From: WTFV01 sp965203525
Lineage (GTDB): Bacteria > Acidobacteriota > Vicinamibacteria > Vicinamibacterales > UBA8438
Direction: 5' to 3'
Length of the DNA: 64,000 bases
Assembly: GCA_965203525.1 (NCBI GenBank)
Contig: OZ241898.1
Coordinates: 3,720,001-3,784,000 of the forward strand
The translations under genes were made by a program, and so were the position numbers. Positions within the stretch are counted from its first letter, which is position 1; every line of letters begins with the position of its first letter. This document shows positions 26,559-36,120 of the stretch, one piece after another. The notes under the pieces were generated by a model. It was not told the origin of the DNA. It saw nothing but the letters and a program-made list of their open reading frames with translations, and ran no database searches.

Positions 26559-27089
26559 GACGATTTCTGGCTCTCCTGCAACGAGTGTGGGCAAGTTGCG
26601 GCGCGATCGTCGGGTCGGCGCGGGGTGCCGACAGCGCCGGCGACCTCGGAACTGACGGGTCGTGGCGCACCTGCTTGAGGCAGGTCCGGGTCGCACGGTG
26701 TCGGGGCAGGGCCGTCGGAGGTAGCGGAGGGCCGGCCGGCGTGTCAACGCGCTGCGCGCGTCCTTCGCTGCGCTCCGGCCCTTCGGGTGACACACCGTCC
26801 GTCCCTCCGCTCAGACAGCAGTTATGGGCCTTGCGGCCCGGCCTGGACGGGAGCGTCCCGGCCGTCCACGACGACGCGGACGGCGCGCCGGCCGGCGGTT
26901 CGGGGACGGGAACCGGCTAGCGGCGCCGGGGCCGGCGCGGGCCGTGAACCTCCGTCGGCCGGCCGGTGTCGGGGGGCGTCGGCGCCGCGTGCGTCGTCGT
27001 GCTCGCCGAAGCGGGTTGCAAAACGCAGGGGCTTCCTGGTCTCATGGGCAGGATGTGCAACAACCAGGACCCGCGAGGAGGAGAGCCCC
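26559..27089. other. 531-bp non-coding stretch between R-M gene and ISL3-like transposase
   Basis: It should contain the promoter of the minus-strand R-M gene and the left end of the ISL3-like element. A hairpin ACCTGC-ttgag-GCAGGT lies at about 26668-26684. I see no convincing gene and could not define the ISL3 left inverted repeat. Confidence 0.5.
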
Positions 27090-27641
27090 ATGCGTCTGAC
27101 TACGGTACTACGGCGGCTGTTGGGTGTCACGCAGATGTACGTCCAGGCGGTGGAAATGCCCGCTGCCGGTCCGTTGACGGCGTCGGTGGCGCCGTCGTGG
27201 CGGCGTTCCCGGTGCGGCGCGTGCGGGAAGCGGGCGCCGCGGTATGACCGGCAGCCGGAACGCAGGTGGCGGCATCTGTCGTGGGGCCGGCTGTCGGCGT
27301 GTCTGCGGTATGCGCCGTGGCGGGTGTCGTGCCCGCGTTGCGGGGTGAAGGTGGAGCGGGTGCCGTGGGCGAGCGGAACCAGCGCGTTCACGTCGGAGTT
27401 CGAGGAGTTGACGGCGTATCTGGCCCAGGTGACGGACCGCACGGCGGTGAGCCGCCTGCTGGGGATCTCGTGGGTGACGGTGGGCAGCATCGTGGAGCGG
27501 GTGGTGGCCCGGCGGCTGGACCGGGGGCGGTTCGCGAAGCTGAGGCGGATCGGCGTGGACGAGTTCAGCTACCGGAAACGCCACCGCTACCTGACCCTCG
27601 TGGTCGACCATGACGAGCGTCGTGTGGTGTGGGCGGGACCG

Positions 27642-29017
27642 CATAGGCGCTAACTTGTTTTCGCCCTCATCCGAAGTAGTCAGGGAGTTGCGCGCACCGG
27701 CGGCGTGGCGGCTCCGCGAGCGCATCGGAGATCGCCTGCCATTCGCCGATCATGTGCGCCAACGGAAGCGCCGGCTCGATGCTGCGCCTGACCTGGTTGA
27801 GCACGAACTTGAAGTCACGCCACGCGCTGGGAGGACGCCGGCGCCGGCAGAGCGTAGCCCCAGGGGGAAATCGCGCGGGCGTGATCGAGCAGCTTTTCCA
27901 CCAGCAGCGCCACGAACAGCTTCCCGTACAGCCACGCCCTGGCGCTGTCGTCGTCGTACTTCGGCACGTGGCCCAACTGCGCCAGCGACTTGAAGCGCTT
28001 GAACACCAGTTCGACCTGCCACCGCAGACGATACCACTCCAGTACGGCCGCCGCCGAAAACGGCGGCTCCGGAAAGGTCGTGAAGACGATCACGTACTCG
28101 GCAAAACGCAGCGTGGCCGGTTGCACCCGGTTGCCCTTGCGCGAGGCGTCCCGGCGGATTCTCCGGTGCGCCTCGCGGATGGCTGCCGCCGACTTGCGGA
28201 TCGCGCACACCCGGCCCGGAATCTCGCGAACCGGGCCGTCCGCATCCTCCCCGGCCACGACCGCCGTCGCCCAGGACCGCGCGTCGCCCGAGCGCGTCAC
28301 CGACTCCACCGCGGCCAGCAGGTCGAACCGCTTCCCGGTCGCCGTGCGCAGCGGCAGCGACCCCGTATTCACACGCACAATCAGTTTCCCGCCCGCCTCC
28401 GCCACGTGGCGGAGGCCGCGAGCGGTCGAATACCCGCGATCCGCCAGAACATGATCGCCGGCGCGGACCGGAAACTGCGCCAGCGATTCTCCCGTGCCGG
28501 ACCCCTCGGTCCCCGTCAGCTTGAAGAAGTCGCACGCCAGCGACGGCAGACAGACGCTGTAGTGCAGGCGCCACAGCGACCCGCTCGGGCCCGGTTCCTT
28601 CACCGTCGTCGCATCCACCGCACGGACCCGGAATGCGCCCTCGGGGACGACCGCCAGGTCGCGCTCCCGGAACAGCCGGACACACAGCGCGCGCAGCCAC
28701 TCGCTGGATTTCTTCAGGCGCTTCAACAGCGCCACGTCCGACAGATCCGCCAGTTGCGCCTGCCGGGCGCGCACCGCCGTCTCCCGCAACGAGTGCCCGC
28801 AGCCGAGGTGCAGCAGCAGAGTCCGCAGCAGGTTGTCCACCGCCTTGTCCTTGCGCAGCCCCTTCAGCGCCCCGGTGTCCCGCGCCAACTCCTGCCAGTC
28901 AGGGGGCAGGAACGACAGCAGCACGTCCCAATCCTCGCCGGCCGCGCCGATCTCCGTGTCGTGCATCCCGCACGCAGGGTATGCCAAACAAGTCCCAAAA
29001 ACAAGTTAGCGCCTATG
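27642..29017 (-). mobile_element. IS4-like element, copy 1
   Basis: A 1376-bp element with 20-bp inverted ends CATAGGCGCTAACTTGTTTT and an 11-bp target duplication GGGCGGGACCG (27631-27641 and 29018-29028). That duplication length is within the IS4-family range. It is inserted in the ISL3-like transposase gene. Copy 2 at 59146-60523 is 2 bp longer: one T in a T-run and one G, both upstream of the transposase gene. Confidence 0.92.
27815..28966 (-). CDS. IS4-like transposase, copy 1
   Basis: Product of 383 aa from ATG 28966 (MHDTEIGAAG). The DDE domain includes VDATTVKEPG and VLADRGYSTARG. The IS4 signature Y-(2)-R-(3)-E-(6)-K is in YRLRWQVELVFKRFK. It is nearly identical to copy 2 and appears intact. 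Confidence 0.92.
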   Translation of the reverse strand: MHDTEIGAAGEDWDVLLSFLPPDWQELARDTGALKGLRKDKAVDNLLRTLLLHLGCGHSLRETAVRARQAQLADLSDVALLKRLKKSSEWLRALCVRLFRERDLAVVPEGAFRVRAVDATTVKEPGPSGSLWRLHYSVCLPSLACDFFKLTGTEGSGTGESLAQFPVRAGDHVLADRGYSTARGLRHVAEAGGKLIVRVNTGSLPLRTATGKRFDLLAAVESVTRSGDARSWATAVVAGEDADGPVREIPGRVCAIRKSAAAIREAHRRIRRDASRKGNRVQPATLRFAEYVIVFTTFPEPPFSAAAVLEWYRLRWQVELVFKRFKSLAQLGHVPKYDDDSARAWLYGKLFVALLVEKLLDHARAISPWGYALPAPASSQRVA

Positions 29018-29749
29018 GGGCGGGACCGGGCCGTAGCGCGGAGACGCTGGGGGCCTTCTTCGAGCAGTTGGGACCGGCCGGGTGCGCGCGGATCGAGTTG
29101 GTGACGGCGGACCTGGCGTCGAGCTGGCAGAAGGCGTTGCGGGCGTGGGCTCCGCAGGCGCGGGTGGTGTTCGACCGGTTTCACGTCGAACGGCTGGCCG
29201 CCGATGCGGTGGACGAGGTGCGCCGCGCGGAGCAGCGTCGTCCGGACCTGGAGGATGCGAAGGCGCTGAAGGGGGCGCGCTACGACCTGCTGAAACACCC
29301 GGCGCGGCTGAAGCCCAAGGAGGCCCGGCGCCTGGAGAAGTTGCGTCGTGCGAACCGGGCGCTGGACCGGGCTTACGAACTGAAGGAGTACCTGGCGACG
29401 ATCCTGGAACAGGCGCCCCCCGAGGAGGCGCCGGAGCTGCTCGAAGAGTGGCTGGAGTGGGCGGCGCGGTCCCGTCTGGAGCCGTTCGTGAAGCTGGGGC
29501 GCACGATTCGGAAACACGCCGAGGGCATCCTGGCGTATCTGGACACCCGGATGACGAACGGGCCGGTGGAGGGCATCAACAACAAGCTGCGGGTGATCGC
29601 GCGGCGCGCGTACGGTTTCCACTCCCCCGATGCGCTCATCTCGATGCTGTTCCTGTGCTGCGGAGGCATCGAACTGGCGCCGCCCCTACCCACACGCATT
29701 TGAGGAGATTCCGATTTCTCATGCAAAACACGTGCGAGCTTCGCGCTTT

Positions 29750-29968
29750 TCAATGTCGGCGGCCAACCACCACCGGTACCACTAATTCTACCACAGCCAC
29801 CCTTTGGTCGTACCGTGAGGGGATGAGGTCAGGGATGCGCGGTACAGGCGGGCTTCTCCGCCAGCGGAGTGCTGGTGTCGAGGACGCGTCCGCGGCGGGC
29901 CGCTCCAGCAGCCCGGACACCGCCGCCTCGATCTGCCTGTCGGCGACGACGCAGACGAGGTCCATCAT
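29750..29968 (-). CDS. Truncated partner of the AAA ATPase
   Basis: Product of 72 aa. The first 24 residues (MDLVCVVADRQIEAAVSGLLER) look like the N-terminus of proteins often encoded just after OLD-type ATPases. The rest changes character at about residue 26 and ends in VVVGRRH, so I take the gene to be shortened by deletion or frameshift. Its ATG overlaps the ATPase stop (ATGATGA at 29965-29968), the arrangement of a coupled pair. Function unknown. The ISL3-like element lies just beyond. Confidence 0.45.
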   Translation of the reverse strand: MMDLVCVVADRQIEAAVSGLLERPAADASSTPALRWRRSPPVPRIPDLIPSRYDQRVAVVELVVPVVVGRRH

Positions 29969-31239
29969 CCGAGCACCCCGGCGGCGAGCAGCATGCCCGG
30001 ATCCACCGGGTCCGGCCAGCGCCCGAGACGAGGGTGGGCGCGCCCGGCCACGACGTCCACGCCGCGTGCTTCGTCGCGCGCCAAGCAGAGCAGCCGTTCG
30101 ACCCCGGCGAGGCGGGCGACGCTCGGGGCATGGGTCGCCAGCAGGACCTGCGCGTCGTAGACGGACGAAAGAGACTCGAAAACCGTCTCCACGTTGCAGG
30201 GATGGATGCCGTTCTCGGGCTCCTCGATCAGATACGGGCCGGCGGGGTCGGGAAGGTAGGCGAGCAGCGTCAGCGCCAGGAACCGCAACGTGCCGTCCGA
30301 GACGAGCCAGGAAGGCGCCTGCAGGCCGTTGCGGTAGTGCACGACCAGGTAGCGATGCCCGTCCTCCGGGCGAGTCGTGACGGTGATGCGTTCGACGTCG
30401 GGCAGCGCCTCCCGGACGTGCAGGATCCAGTCCGCATAGCGCGCGGGGTGCTTCTCCACCGCCTGCACGACCCGCGGCAGGTTCGATCCGTCGGAACGGT
30501 AACCGTCCGATCCGGCCGGCGGGGCGGGACGTCGCATCGCTTCGCTCCAGGGGGCGATGCGGCGCACGCCGGCGGTCAGCATCCGCCGGAACCGCGCGGC
30601 GGCCGGAAAGAGCTCTTCGTCCTCCGGCAGGCTGGCGAGCGCGGCCCGGTCGGCCGGAACCCGAAACCGGCTCGACCAGCCGGAAGTCTCGGAGCGGAAG
30701 CGCGCCGGTTCGGCGTCGCCCTCCCGGACCAGCACCTTTCTCCAGCCCGCCGGGGCGCGTCTGGCCGGATCGGTGACGATGCTTTCGGGCGGCTCCGGCG
30801 GGTTCGGGAACTCGACCCGTTCGCGGTCGGGACCGGCGTCCCGGTCCGGCTGCAACCAGAGGGCCTCGGAAGCGATTCGCAACGGGTCCGACGCCTGCAC
30901 CGCGACCTCGTAGCGGCAAACGCCGGGCGGCCCGTTCTCCGGACGGTCGCGGCGGCCGTCGGAAATCCGCGCCTCCACGGCCAGCTCGAACGTGCTCCCG
31001 CGCCGCATCCAGGTCAGGTGCCGCGGGTCGACGGCCCGGAGCGGGATGCCAAGCGCCGCGTCGCCGAAGATCGCCCGTTCAAGGCCCGCCTGCCGCAGGT
31101 CGCCGAGAAAGGCCGGCACGTCGAAGAACGTCGACTTCCCGCCGGCGTTCGGTCCGACGAGGACGTGGAACGGTCCGAGCCGCTGCGACACGTAGCGCAG
31201 GGACCGGAACCCGAGCGCCTCGATGCGCGTCACGATCAT
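29965..31239 (-). CDS. OLD/RecF-type AAA ATPase
   Basis: Product of 424 aa from ATG 31239. Walker A is GPNAGGKST at 29-37. A signature-like SDGTLRFLAL, Walker B YLIEEPENGIHP and the H-loop LLATHAPSV follow in the C-terminal half, the AAA_21/OLD arrangement. No TOPRIM nuclease domain is attached, so activity would need a partner. The overlapping gene after it is the obvious candidate but is truncated. Such ATPase-plus-partner pairs are frequent in defence islands, which fits the surroundings. Role inferred. Confidence 0.8.
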   Translation of the reverse strand: MIVTRIEALGFRSLRYVSQRLGPFHVLVGPNAGGKSTFFDVPAFLGDLRQAGLERAIFGDAALGIPLRAVDPRHLTWMRRGSTFELAVEARISDGRRDRPENGPPGVCRYEVAVQASDPLRIASEALWLQPDRDAGPDRERVEFPNPPEPPESIVTDPARRAPAGWRKVLVREGDAEPARFRSETSGWSSRFRVPADRAALASLPEDEELFPAAARFRRMLTAGVRRIAPWSEAMRRPAPPAGSDGYRSDGSNLPRVVQAVEKHPARYADWILHVREALPDVERITVTTRPEDGHRYLVVHYRNGLQAPSWLVSDGTLRFLALTLLAYLPDPAGPYLIEEPENGIHPCNVETVFESLSSVYDAQVLLATHAPSVARLAGVERLLCLARDEARGVDVVAGRAHPRLGRWPDPVDPGMLLAAGVLG

Positions 31240-31383
31240 GTTCGCTGGCAATGGTACACGCCGGGAGCCACCCTTTCGGCGCGCGTCCGCTTCCGCGTTG
31301 CGAACGCTCCGGACGGGGGCGCACCGAGGAAGGGCGGGGGCCTCCCGGCGGGCCTGTGACAGAATGGGCGGCGGAGGATCCCG

Positions 31384-32289
31384 ATGAGTCCCGGCGCCAG
31401 GAAACGGAGGGCACAGGGCCGCTCGTCCCGGTCGCGACGAGCGGCGGCGGACGCCGTCGGCCCGGCCGCCGGGCGGACGTGGCGGTCGACGGCCGCCGCG
31501 CTCGGCCTGGCGGCGCTGGCGGCCGGCGTCTGGATGCTGCCGCTCGGGCCGGCCGGGCCGACCGCCGAGCAGCCGGCCATCGCCGTCCAGCCGGCCGCCG
31601 TCGTCCAGTCGCTCTCCGTGCGGGTCCGCCGCGCGTTTCCGCACGACCCCGGCGCCTACACCCAGGGACTGCTCTGGTGGGACGGCAAGCTCTACGAAAG
31701 CACCGGGCAGTACGGCCGCTCCGACCTGCGGCGGATCGATCCCGGGACCGGCGCCGTCGAACGGCAGGTCGCCATCTCTCCCGCCTACTTCGGGGAAGGG
31801 CTCGCGCGGGTCGGCGACCGCCTGATCATGCTGACGTGGAAGGCGCAACGGGCGTTCGTCTTCGGCCTCGAGCGCTTCGACGAGCGGCGGACGTTCCGCT
31901 ACGAGGGCGAGGGCTGGGGACTGTGCAACGACGGCGGCCGGCTCGTCATGAGCGACGGCTCGGACCGCCTGACGTTCCGTGATCCGCGGACGTTCGAGGT
32001 GCTCGGGGAGGTCGCCGTCACGCTGCGCGGCTTCCCGCTCACGCAGATCAACGAGCTCGAATGCGTCGGCGACTCCGTCTACGCCAACGTCTACCAGACG
32101 GACTTCCTGGTGCGTATCGACCCGGCCAGCGGGCGGGTGACGCACTACATCGAAGCGTCGGGACTGCTGACGCGGGAGGAGGCGCGCGGGGTCGACGTGC
32201 TCAACGGCATCGCGTTCGACCCCGGCGCCGAAACCTTCTACCTCACCGGCAAGCTGTGGCCGAAGATGTTCGAGGTGACGTTCGAGTAG
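31384..32289 (+). CDS. Glutaminyl-peptide cyclotransferase (glutamine cyclotransferase)
   Basis: Product of 301 aa. It converts N-terminal glutamine of exported peptides to pyroglutamate. After a long basic N-terminus and one membrane segment (ALGLAALAAGVWML) it has family blocks in order: DPGAYTQGLLWWDGKLYEST, YFGEGLARVGD, LTWKAQRAFVFG, YEGEGWGL, SDGSDRLTFRD, LNGIAFDPGAETFYLTGK and WPKMFEV. This is the five-bladed propeller type, acting outside the cytoplasmic membrane. It stands alone, diverging from the ATPase gene across 144 bp. The repeat array at 32297 follows directly. Confidence 0.88.
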   Translation: MSPGARKRRAQGRSSRSRRAAADAVGPAAGRTWRSTAAALGLAALAAGVWMLPLGPAGPTAEQPAIAVQPAAVVQSLSVRVRRAFPHDPGAYTQGLLWWDGKLYESTGQYGRSDLRRIDPGTGAVERQVAISPAYFGEGLARVGDRLIMLTWKAQRAFVFGLERFDERRTFRYEGEGWGLCNDGGRLVMSDGSDRLTFRDPRTFEVLGEVAVTLRGFPLTQINELECVGDSVYANVYQTDFLVRIDPASGRVTHYIEASGLLTREEARGVDVLNGIAFDPGAETFYLTGKLWPKMFEVTFE

Positions 32290-32296
32290 GCCGCTC

Positions 32297-32620
32297 CCGC
32301 GGGACGGCGGTGCGGCCGCCGCCGCCCGCGGTGCTGAACCAGCTTCGAGCCGTGTCGCGCGAACCGCTGCCGCGGGACGGCGGTGCGGCCACCGCCGCGC
32401 GTTCCGGCAACGCAAGGCGGCCGCCCCGAGCGCATACTCGCTACCGCGGGACAGCGGTGCGGCCGCCGTCCCGCGGTGCTGAAACCAGCTTTGAGCCGTG
32501 TCGCGGCGAACCGCTACCGCGGGACAGCGGCGATGCGGCCGCCGCCGCGCGTTCCGGCAACGCAAGGCGGCCGCCCCGAGCGCAACTCGCTACCGCGGGA
32601 CGGCGGTACGGCCGCCCCCG
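32297..32620. repeat. Alternating 73-bp tandem array
   Basis: A 25-30 bp core starting CCGCGGGAC begins at 32297, 32370, 32444, 32517 and 32593 (steps 73, 74, 73, 76). The filler between cores alternates: units 1 and 3 share one filler (GTGCTGAA...CCAGCTT), units 2 and 4 share another (GTTCCGGCAACGCAAGGCGG). The higher-order unit is therefore about 147 bp. The fifth core is inside the 3' end of the next gene and encodes its last residues RTAVPR. Confidence 0.85.
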
Positions 32621-33906
32621 CCGCCGCCTCCCCCGCTGCTGCTGCTCCCGCCCCCGCCGCTGCTGCTGCTGCCGCCCCCGCCCCCGCCGCTCGTGTAGCC
32701 GCCGCCGCGGACGACGCGGCCGCCGCCGCGCGTCGAACCGCCCGCTCCCTCGCCTCGCGCGCCCGACGAGGCGCCGCCGCTGTCCGGCGCGGCGCCGCCC
32801 CTGGAGACCGGGGCCCGTTGCGATACGCGCGTGTAGCCGAGGCCGCGGACGACGCGTCCCGTGCCGGTCTCGACGTCTTCGGCGCCGGCGGCCACGGCGC
32901 GCGGGCCGCCCCAGCCGTTGTAGTAGTACGGGTTGTACCAGTACGCGTTGCGCCACGTGTCGTAGCCGTACCACCCGAGATACGAATAGCCGAACGGCGC
33001 CCAGTAGCTGCCGCTGGGGGACCACGAACCGAGCCCGCCGCCGCCCAATCCGCCCCCGCCGCCCCGGCGGCCGCCGGAGCGGCGCTCGACCACGAAGTGA
33101 TCGGGGTACGCCAGGGCCACGAGCACGTCGATGACGTTGCCGCCGACGCCGGCGTCGTCCAGCTCGATGAGCGTCGCCGCGTCCAGATCGAGTCGGGGCC
33201 GGGTTTCGGTGAGAAGCGCTTCGACCACCGGGGAATCCGCCTTCGCGGCGGCTTCGCGCACGCTCGACGCGGTGAGCGGGCCGGCGACGGACTGCCGGGC
33301 GTCGCGAATCGCGCCGGGCGTCGCCGGCAACCGGACGTCATCGGACGCCTCGGCGTCGCGCGCCGGGTTGTAGCGGCGAATCTCGATGTGCCCCCGGCCC
33401 CCGACCGACACGCTCTGCACGTCCACCCACGTGGAGCGGTTCGAAAGCAGGCTGACGCCGCTCATGCGGCGCGGCTCGTCCGTCCCGCAGCGGACCTCGC
33501 CGCGGGTGAAGAGGCGGCGGCCGTCGTCCGACCACTCGCGGCGTTCCCAGCCGCTGCAGTCCCCCTCGGTCAGCGCGTGCCGGACGCCGTCGGCCACGAG
33601 CGTTCGTTCGACGAGGACGCCGTCGTCCGCGCGGGCCGTCAGCGTTGCGCCGCCGCCGTCCTCCGCCGGCGTGATGCAGACGACGGTCCGCTCCGGAAAC
33701 TCCGCGCCGTCCCCGGCCGCCGCGGGGTCCACCTGCTCTTCCCGGAGCTGCCAGCAGCCCATCCAGGGCAGCCAGCGCGCGTCGGCGAGGTCCGCCGCAA
33801 CGGCCGTCGCCGCCCCGGCGTCCGCTTCGTCCTGCGCCGCCGCGGGCGCCGCAAGGATCGTCAACACACCCAGGATCACGTACGGAGCGCGCTGCATGGT
33901 TCGCAT
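32590..33906 (-). CDS. Secreted Tyr/Gly-rich protein with Gly/Ser tail
   Basis: Product of 438 aa, family not recognised. It has a signal peptide (ILGVLTILAAPAAAQD) and a soluble middle part with LPWMGCWQLREEQVD and VLVERTLVADGVRHAL. An aromatic stretch follows (YWAPFGYSYLGWYGYDTWRN, WYNPYYYNGW), then a tail of Gly/Ser blocks (GGGGGSSSSGGGG). The tail ends within the 73-bp repeat array, so the C-terminus may be recently changed. ATG at 33906 has GGAGGG ten bases upstream; ATG at 33915 is too close to that site. Probably on the cell surface; role unknown. Confidence 0.7.
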   Translation of the reverse strand: MRTMQRAPYVILGVLTILAAPAAAQDEADAGAATAVAADLADARWLPWMGCWQLREEQVDPAAAGDGAEFPERTVVCITPAEDGGGATLTARADDGVLVERTLVADGVRHALTEGDCSGWERREWSDDGRRLFTRGEVRCGTDEPRRMSGVSLLSNRSTWVDVQSVSVGGRGHIEIRRYNPARDAEASDDVRLPATPGAIRDARQSVAGPLTASSVREAAAKADSPVVEALLTETRPRLDLDAATLIELDDAGVGGNVIDVLVALAYPDHFVVERRSGGRRGGGGGLGGGGLGSWSPSGSYWAPFGYSYLGWYGYDTWRNAYWYNPYYYNGWGGPRAVAAGAEDVETGTGRVVRGLGYTRVSQRAPVSRGGAAPDSGGASSGARGEGAGGSTRGGGRVVRGGGYTSGGGGGGSSSSGGGGSSSSGGGGGGGGRTAVPR

Positions 33907-33971
33907 CGTTTCCATCCCTCCGATCCGCTGACCGACCGATCCCCTCTCCGTGCGCCTCGTATCACTATGCT

Positions 33972-35012
33972 TCAGAACACGAATCGAACGCCAGCGGCGA
34001 CGCGCAGCCCGCCGAGATCGAGCGGCTCGAAACCGCTGAAGACCTCGCCGAGCCCGGCGGCGGCCCGCACTTGGCGGACTTCCGCGTTCAAGAAGACGTG
34101 CCGGGTCATGCGGACGTCGGCTCCGCCGAAGACGTGGACGCCCCGCCCCCAGCCTTTCGACGTGTACGCTTCCTCGAAGATTTCGAAGCTGATGGGGTCC
34201 ACGAACTCCCCGATCTGCCGCAGGTCGTACCGCACGAAGCCGAATCCCGCCCCGACGTACGGGACGACGCGGGCCGGGACCCAGGCGTACTGCCCGATGG
34301 CCCGGCCCCGCGGCGCGAGGGCGAGCGCCACTTCGCCCCGCACGTCCACCTGCGACAGCTCGGTGCGCTGCTCGAACGGCAGGCCGTCCGAGCCGATGAA
34401 GCCCCGGAGCTCCGACTCGTTCAGCGACTTGGCGTAGCCGAGGCCGACCCGCACGTCCAGCCGCGAGGTGACCCCGATACCGAAGTCGAAGCCGATCCCC
34501 GGCGCATTGAAATTCAGCAGTCCGTGGCCCGGATTCTTCGGGTCGTCCGTGTCGCTTCGCCGCACGAACAGGCGCTCGTTCGCTTCGTCGTAGAAGTCGC
34601 TGCCGGCCCGCGCCCGGTACCACAGCCCGTGGACGCCGACCGACACGCGCGGCCGGCCGAACAGGAAGTCGGGCTGGCGGGAGGAAGGAGCGCGGCGCTG
34701 GGCGTTGCGGGCGGCAGGAGCGGGAACGGCGCGGGCCGCCGCCGTCGCGAGGCGTGCGCCGCGGACGGCCGGCGCCGCGTCGAGCCCGGGCTGCGCCGGC
34801 CCGGTTGCCCGCGAAACGGTCTCGCGCGCGCCGGAAACGGCGCGTTCCGGCCGCGGCGCGCGGGCCGCGGGACCGGCATCCGGCGCGTCCGCCGGGTCGC
34901 CGCCGGCGGCCCGCGCGGCAGCCGGCAGGATCAGCGCGCCGGCGAGCCCCCACGCGAGCATGCGGCTCCGGATACGGGGCCGGTGTCTCCGGGCCGGATC
35001 GCTGACCGCCAT
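33972..35012 (-). CDS. Outer-membrane beta-barrel-like protein
   Basis: Product of 346 aa. A signal segment (LAWGLAGALILPAAARAAGG) is followed by an Ala/Arg/Pro-rich linker. About 220 residues with beta-barrel character follow (VSVGVHGLWYRARAGSDFYD, LDVRVGLGYAKSLNESELRG, VVPYVGAGFGFVRYDLRQI), ending in Phe (RFVF), as outer-membrane proteins do. Similar barrels of unknown cargo are common in Acidobacteriota. ATG at 35012 was chosen. The gene upstream on the plus strand (DUF4159) diverges across 136 bp. Confidence 0.75.
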   Translation of the reverse strand: MAVSDPARRHRPRIRSRMLAWGLAGALILPAAARAAGGDPADAPDAGPAARAPRPERAVSGARETVSRATGPAQPGLDAAPAVRGARLATAAARAVPAPAARNAQRRAPSSRQPDFLFGRPRVSVGVHGLWYRARAGSDFYDEANERLFVRRSDTDDPKNPGHGLLNFNAPGIGFDFGIGVTSRLDVRVGLGYAKSLNESELRGFIGSDGLPFEQRTELSQVDVRGEVALALAPRGRAIGQYAWVPARVVPYVGAGFGFVRYDLRQIGEFVDPISFEIFEEAYTSKGWGRGVHVFGGADVRMTRHVFLNAEVRQVRAAAGLGEVFSGFEPLDLGGLRVAAGVRFVF

Positions 35013-35148
35013 TGCTTTCCAATCATGACACAACGTACCAGGCACGGTGACGCGGCGACGAACGCGCCGCCGCCGCCGCCGCGCGCGCCTGTGCTATGCT
35101 GCGGAGCCTCGACCCGGTGGTTTCGGGCCGGCTTCTCTGGAGCAGCCG

Positions 35149-36120
35149 ATGCGGTCGTCAGGCCTTGCGCGGATCGCTCTCGTGACGTTGGCGCTCGCCG
35201 GCGCCGCGCTCGCCGTTCGCCTCGCGGCGCCTTCCACTGCGAACCCACCGCCCGTCTCCCCGCCGGACGACGGGGTCACGGCGAACCCGCCGGACGTCTC
35301 CCCGCCGGACGGCGAGGTCACGGCCGGGCAGCGCGGCCGGCAGATCTCCGGGCGGGTCCCGCTCGATGGCGGCGAGGTCATGGCCGGGCAGCGGCAGGGC
35401 GGCCGGCAGGGGTTCGATCCGCGGGAAATGCTCCGCCGGCGGCGGCGGGGGACCCTCCAGCGACCGGCCGGTCCGCACGAGTTCTACTTCACCCGCGCCA
35501 TCTACAGCAGCGGCTGGGGCTGGTCGCGGTGGGCCACCGACTATCCCAAGGCCGACCGGCAGTTCATGACGGTGGTCAACCGGCTGATCGACATCGACGG
35601 GTCGCCGTACGAGAACGCGGTCCGCCTCGACGATCCGCGGATCCGCGACTTTCCGTTCCTCTACGCCCTCGAGGTGGGGGACATCGCGCTGAGCCAGGCC
35701 GAGATCGAGGGTCTGCGCAACTACCTGCTCGCCGGCGGCTTCCTGGTGATCGACGACTTCTGGGGCTCGTGGGAGTGGGCCGCCTTCGAGCAGCAGATCC
35801 GGAAGGTGTTTCCGGAGCATCCGATCGTCGAGGTGCCGCTCGACCACCCGGTGTTCAATGCCGTCTACCGGATCGACGAGGTCCTGCAGGTGCCGGCCAT
35901 CGGCAACTACTGGGGCGGCCGGACGTGGGAGCGCGACGGCTACGAGGCGCACGTGCGCGGCATCTTCGACGACAAGGGCCGCCTGATGGTGCTGATCAAC
36001 TGGAACACCGACCTCGGCGACGCCTGGGAGTGGGCCGAGCGCCCCGAATACCCGCTGAAGTTCTCCACGTTCGCGGTGGAGATGGGCATCAACTTCATCG
36101 TCTACGCAATGAGCCACTGA
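35149..36120 (+). CDS. DUF4159 domain protein with Pro/Gly-rich N-terminus
   Basis: Product of 323 aa. A signal segment (IALVTLALAGAALAV) and short degenerate repeats (SPPDDGVT, SPPDGEVTAG) precede a DUF4159 domain. The domain contains HEFYFTRAIYSSG, FPFLYALEVGDIALS, NYLLAGGFLVIDDFWG and FEQQIRKVFPEHPI. DUF4159 resembles a glutamine-amidotransferase-like fold and occurs next to MoxR/VWA systems in related bacteria; none is adjacent here. The ATG at 35149 follows TGGAG. Extracytoplasmic, function unknown. Confidence 0.8.
   Translation: MRSSGLARIALVTLALAGAALAVRLAAPSTANPPPVSPPDDGVTANPPDVSPPDGEVTAGQRGRQISGRVPLDGGEVMAGQRQGGRQGFDPREMLRRRRRGTLQRPAGPHEFYFTRAIYSSGWGWSRWATDYPKADRQFMTVVNRLIDIDGSPYENAVRLDDPRIRDFPFLYALEVGDIALSQAEIEGLRNYLLAGGFLVIDDFWGSWEWAAFEQQIRKVFPEHPIVEVPLDHPVFNAVYRIDEVLQVPAIGNYWGGRTWERDGYEAHVRGIFDDKGRLMVLINWNTDLGDAWEWAERPEYPLKFSTFAVEMGINFIVYAMSH

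Larger units (their letters stand above)
27090..29703 (+). pseudogene. ISL3-like transposase gene split by an IS4-like element
   Basis: The coding parts 27090-27641 and 29029-29703 join in frame (409 codons, 408 aa) once the IS4-like element and one 11-bp duplication are removed; the junction reads VVWAGPGRSAETL. The N-terminal part has a zinc-binding region (CGAC...CPRC) and helix-turn-helix. The catalytic part has GVDEFSYRKRHRYLTLVVD, VTADLASSW and GPVEGINNKLRVIARRAYGF, typical of ISL3. The start ATG 27090 has GAGGAGGAG upstream. The element ends were not resolved. Confidence 0.88.

Noticed and set aside
29704..29760. Short frame LKSAKLARVLHEK next to the ISL3-like end, HicA-like at first sight
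   Set aside because: Only about 14 residues before running into the transposase antisense; too short to call a toxin.
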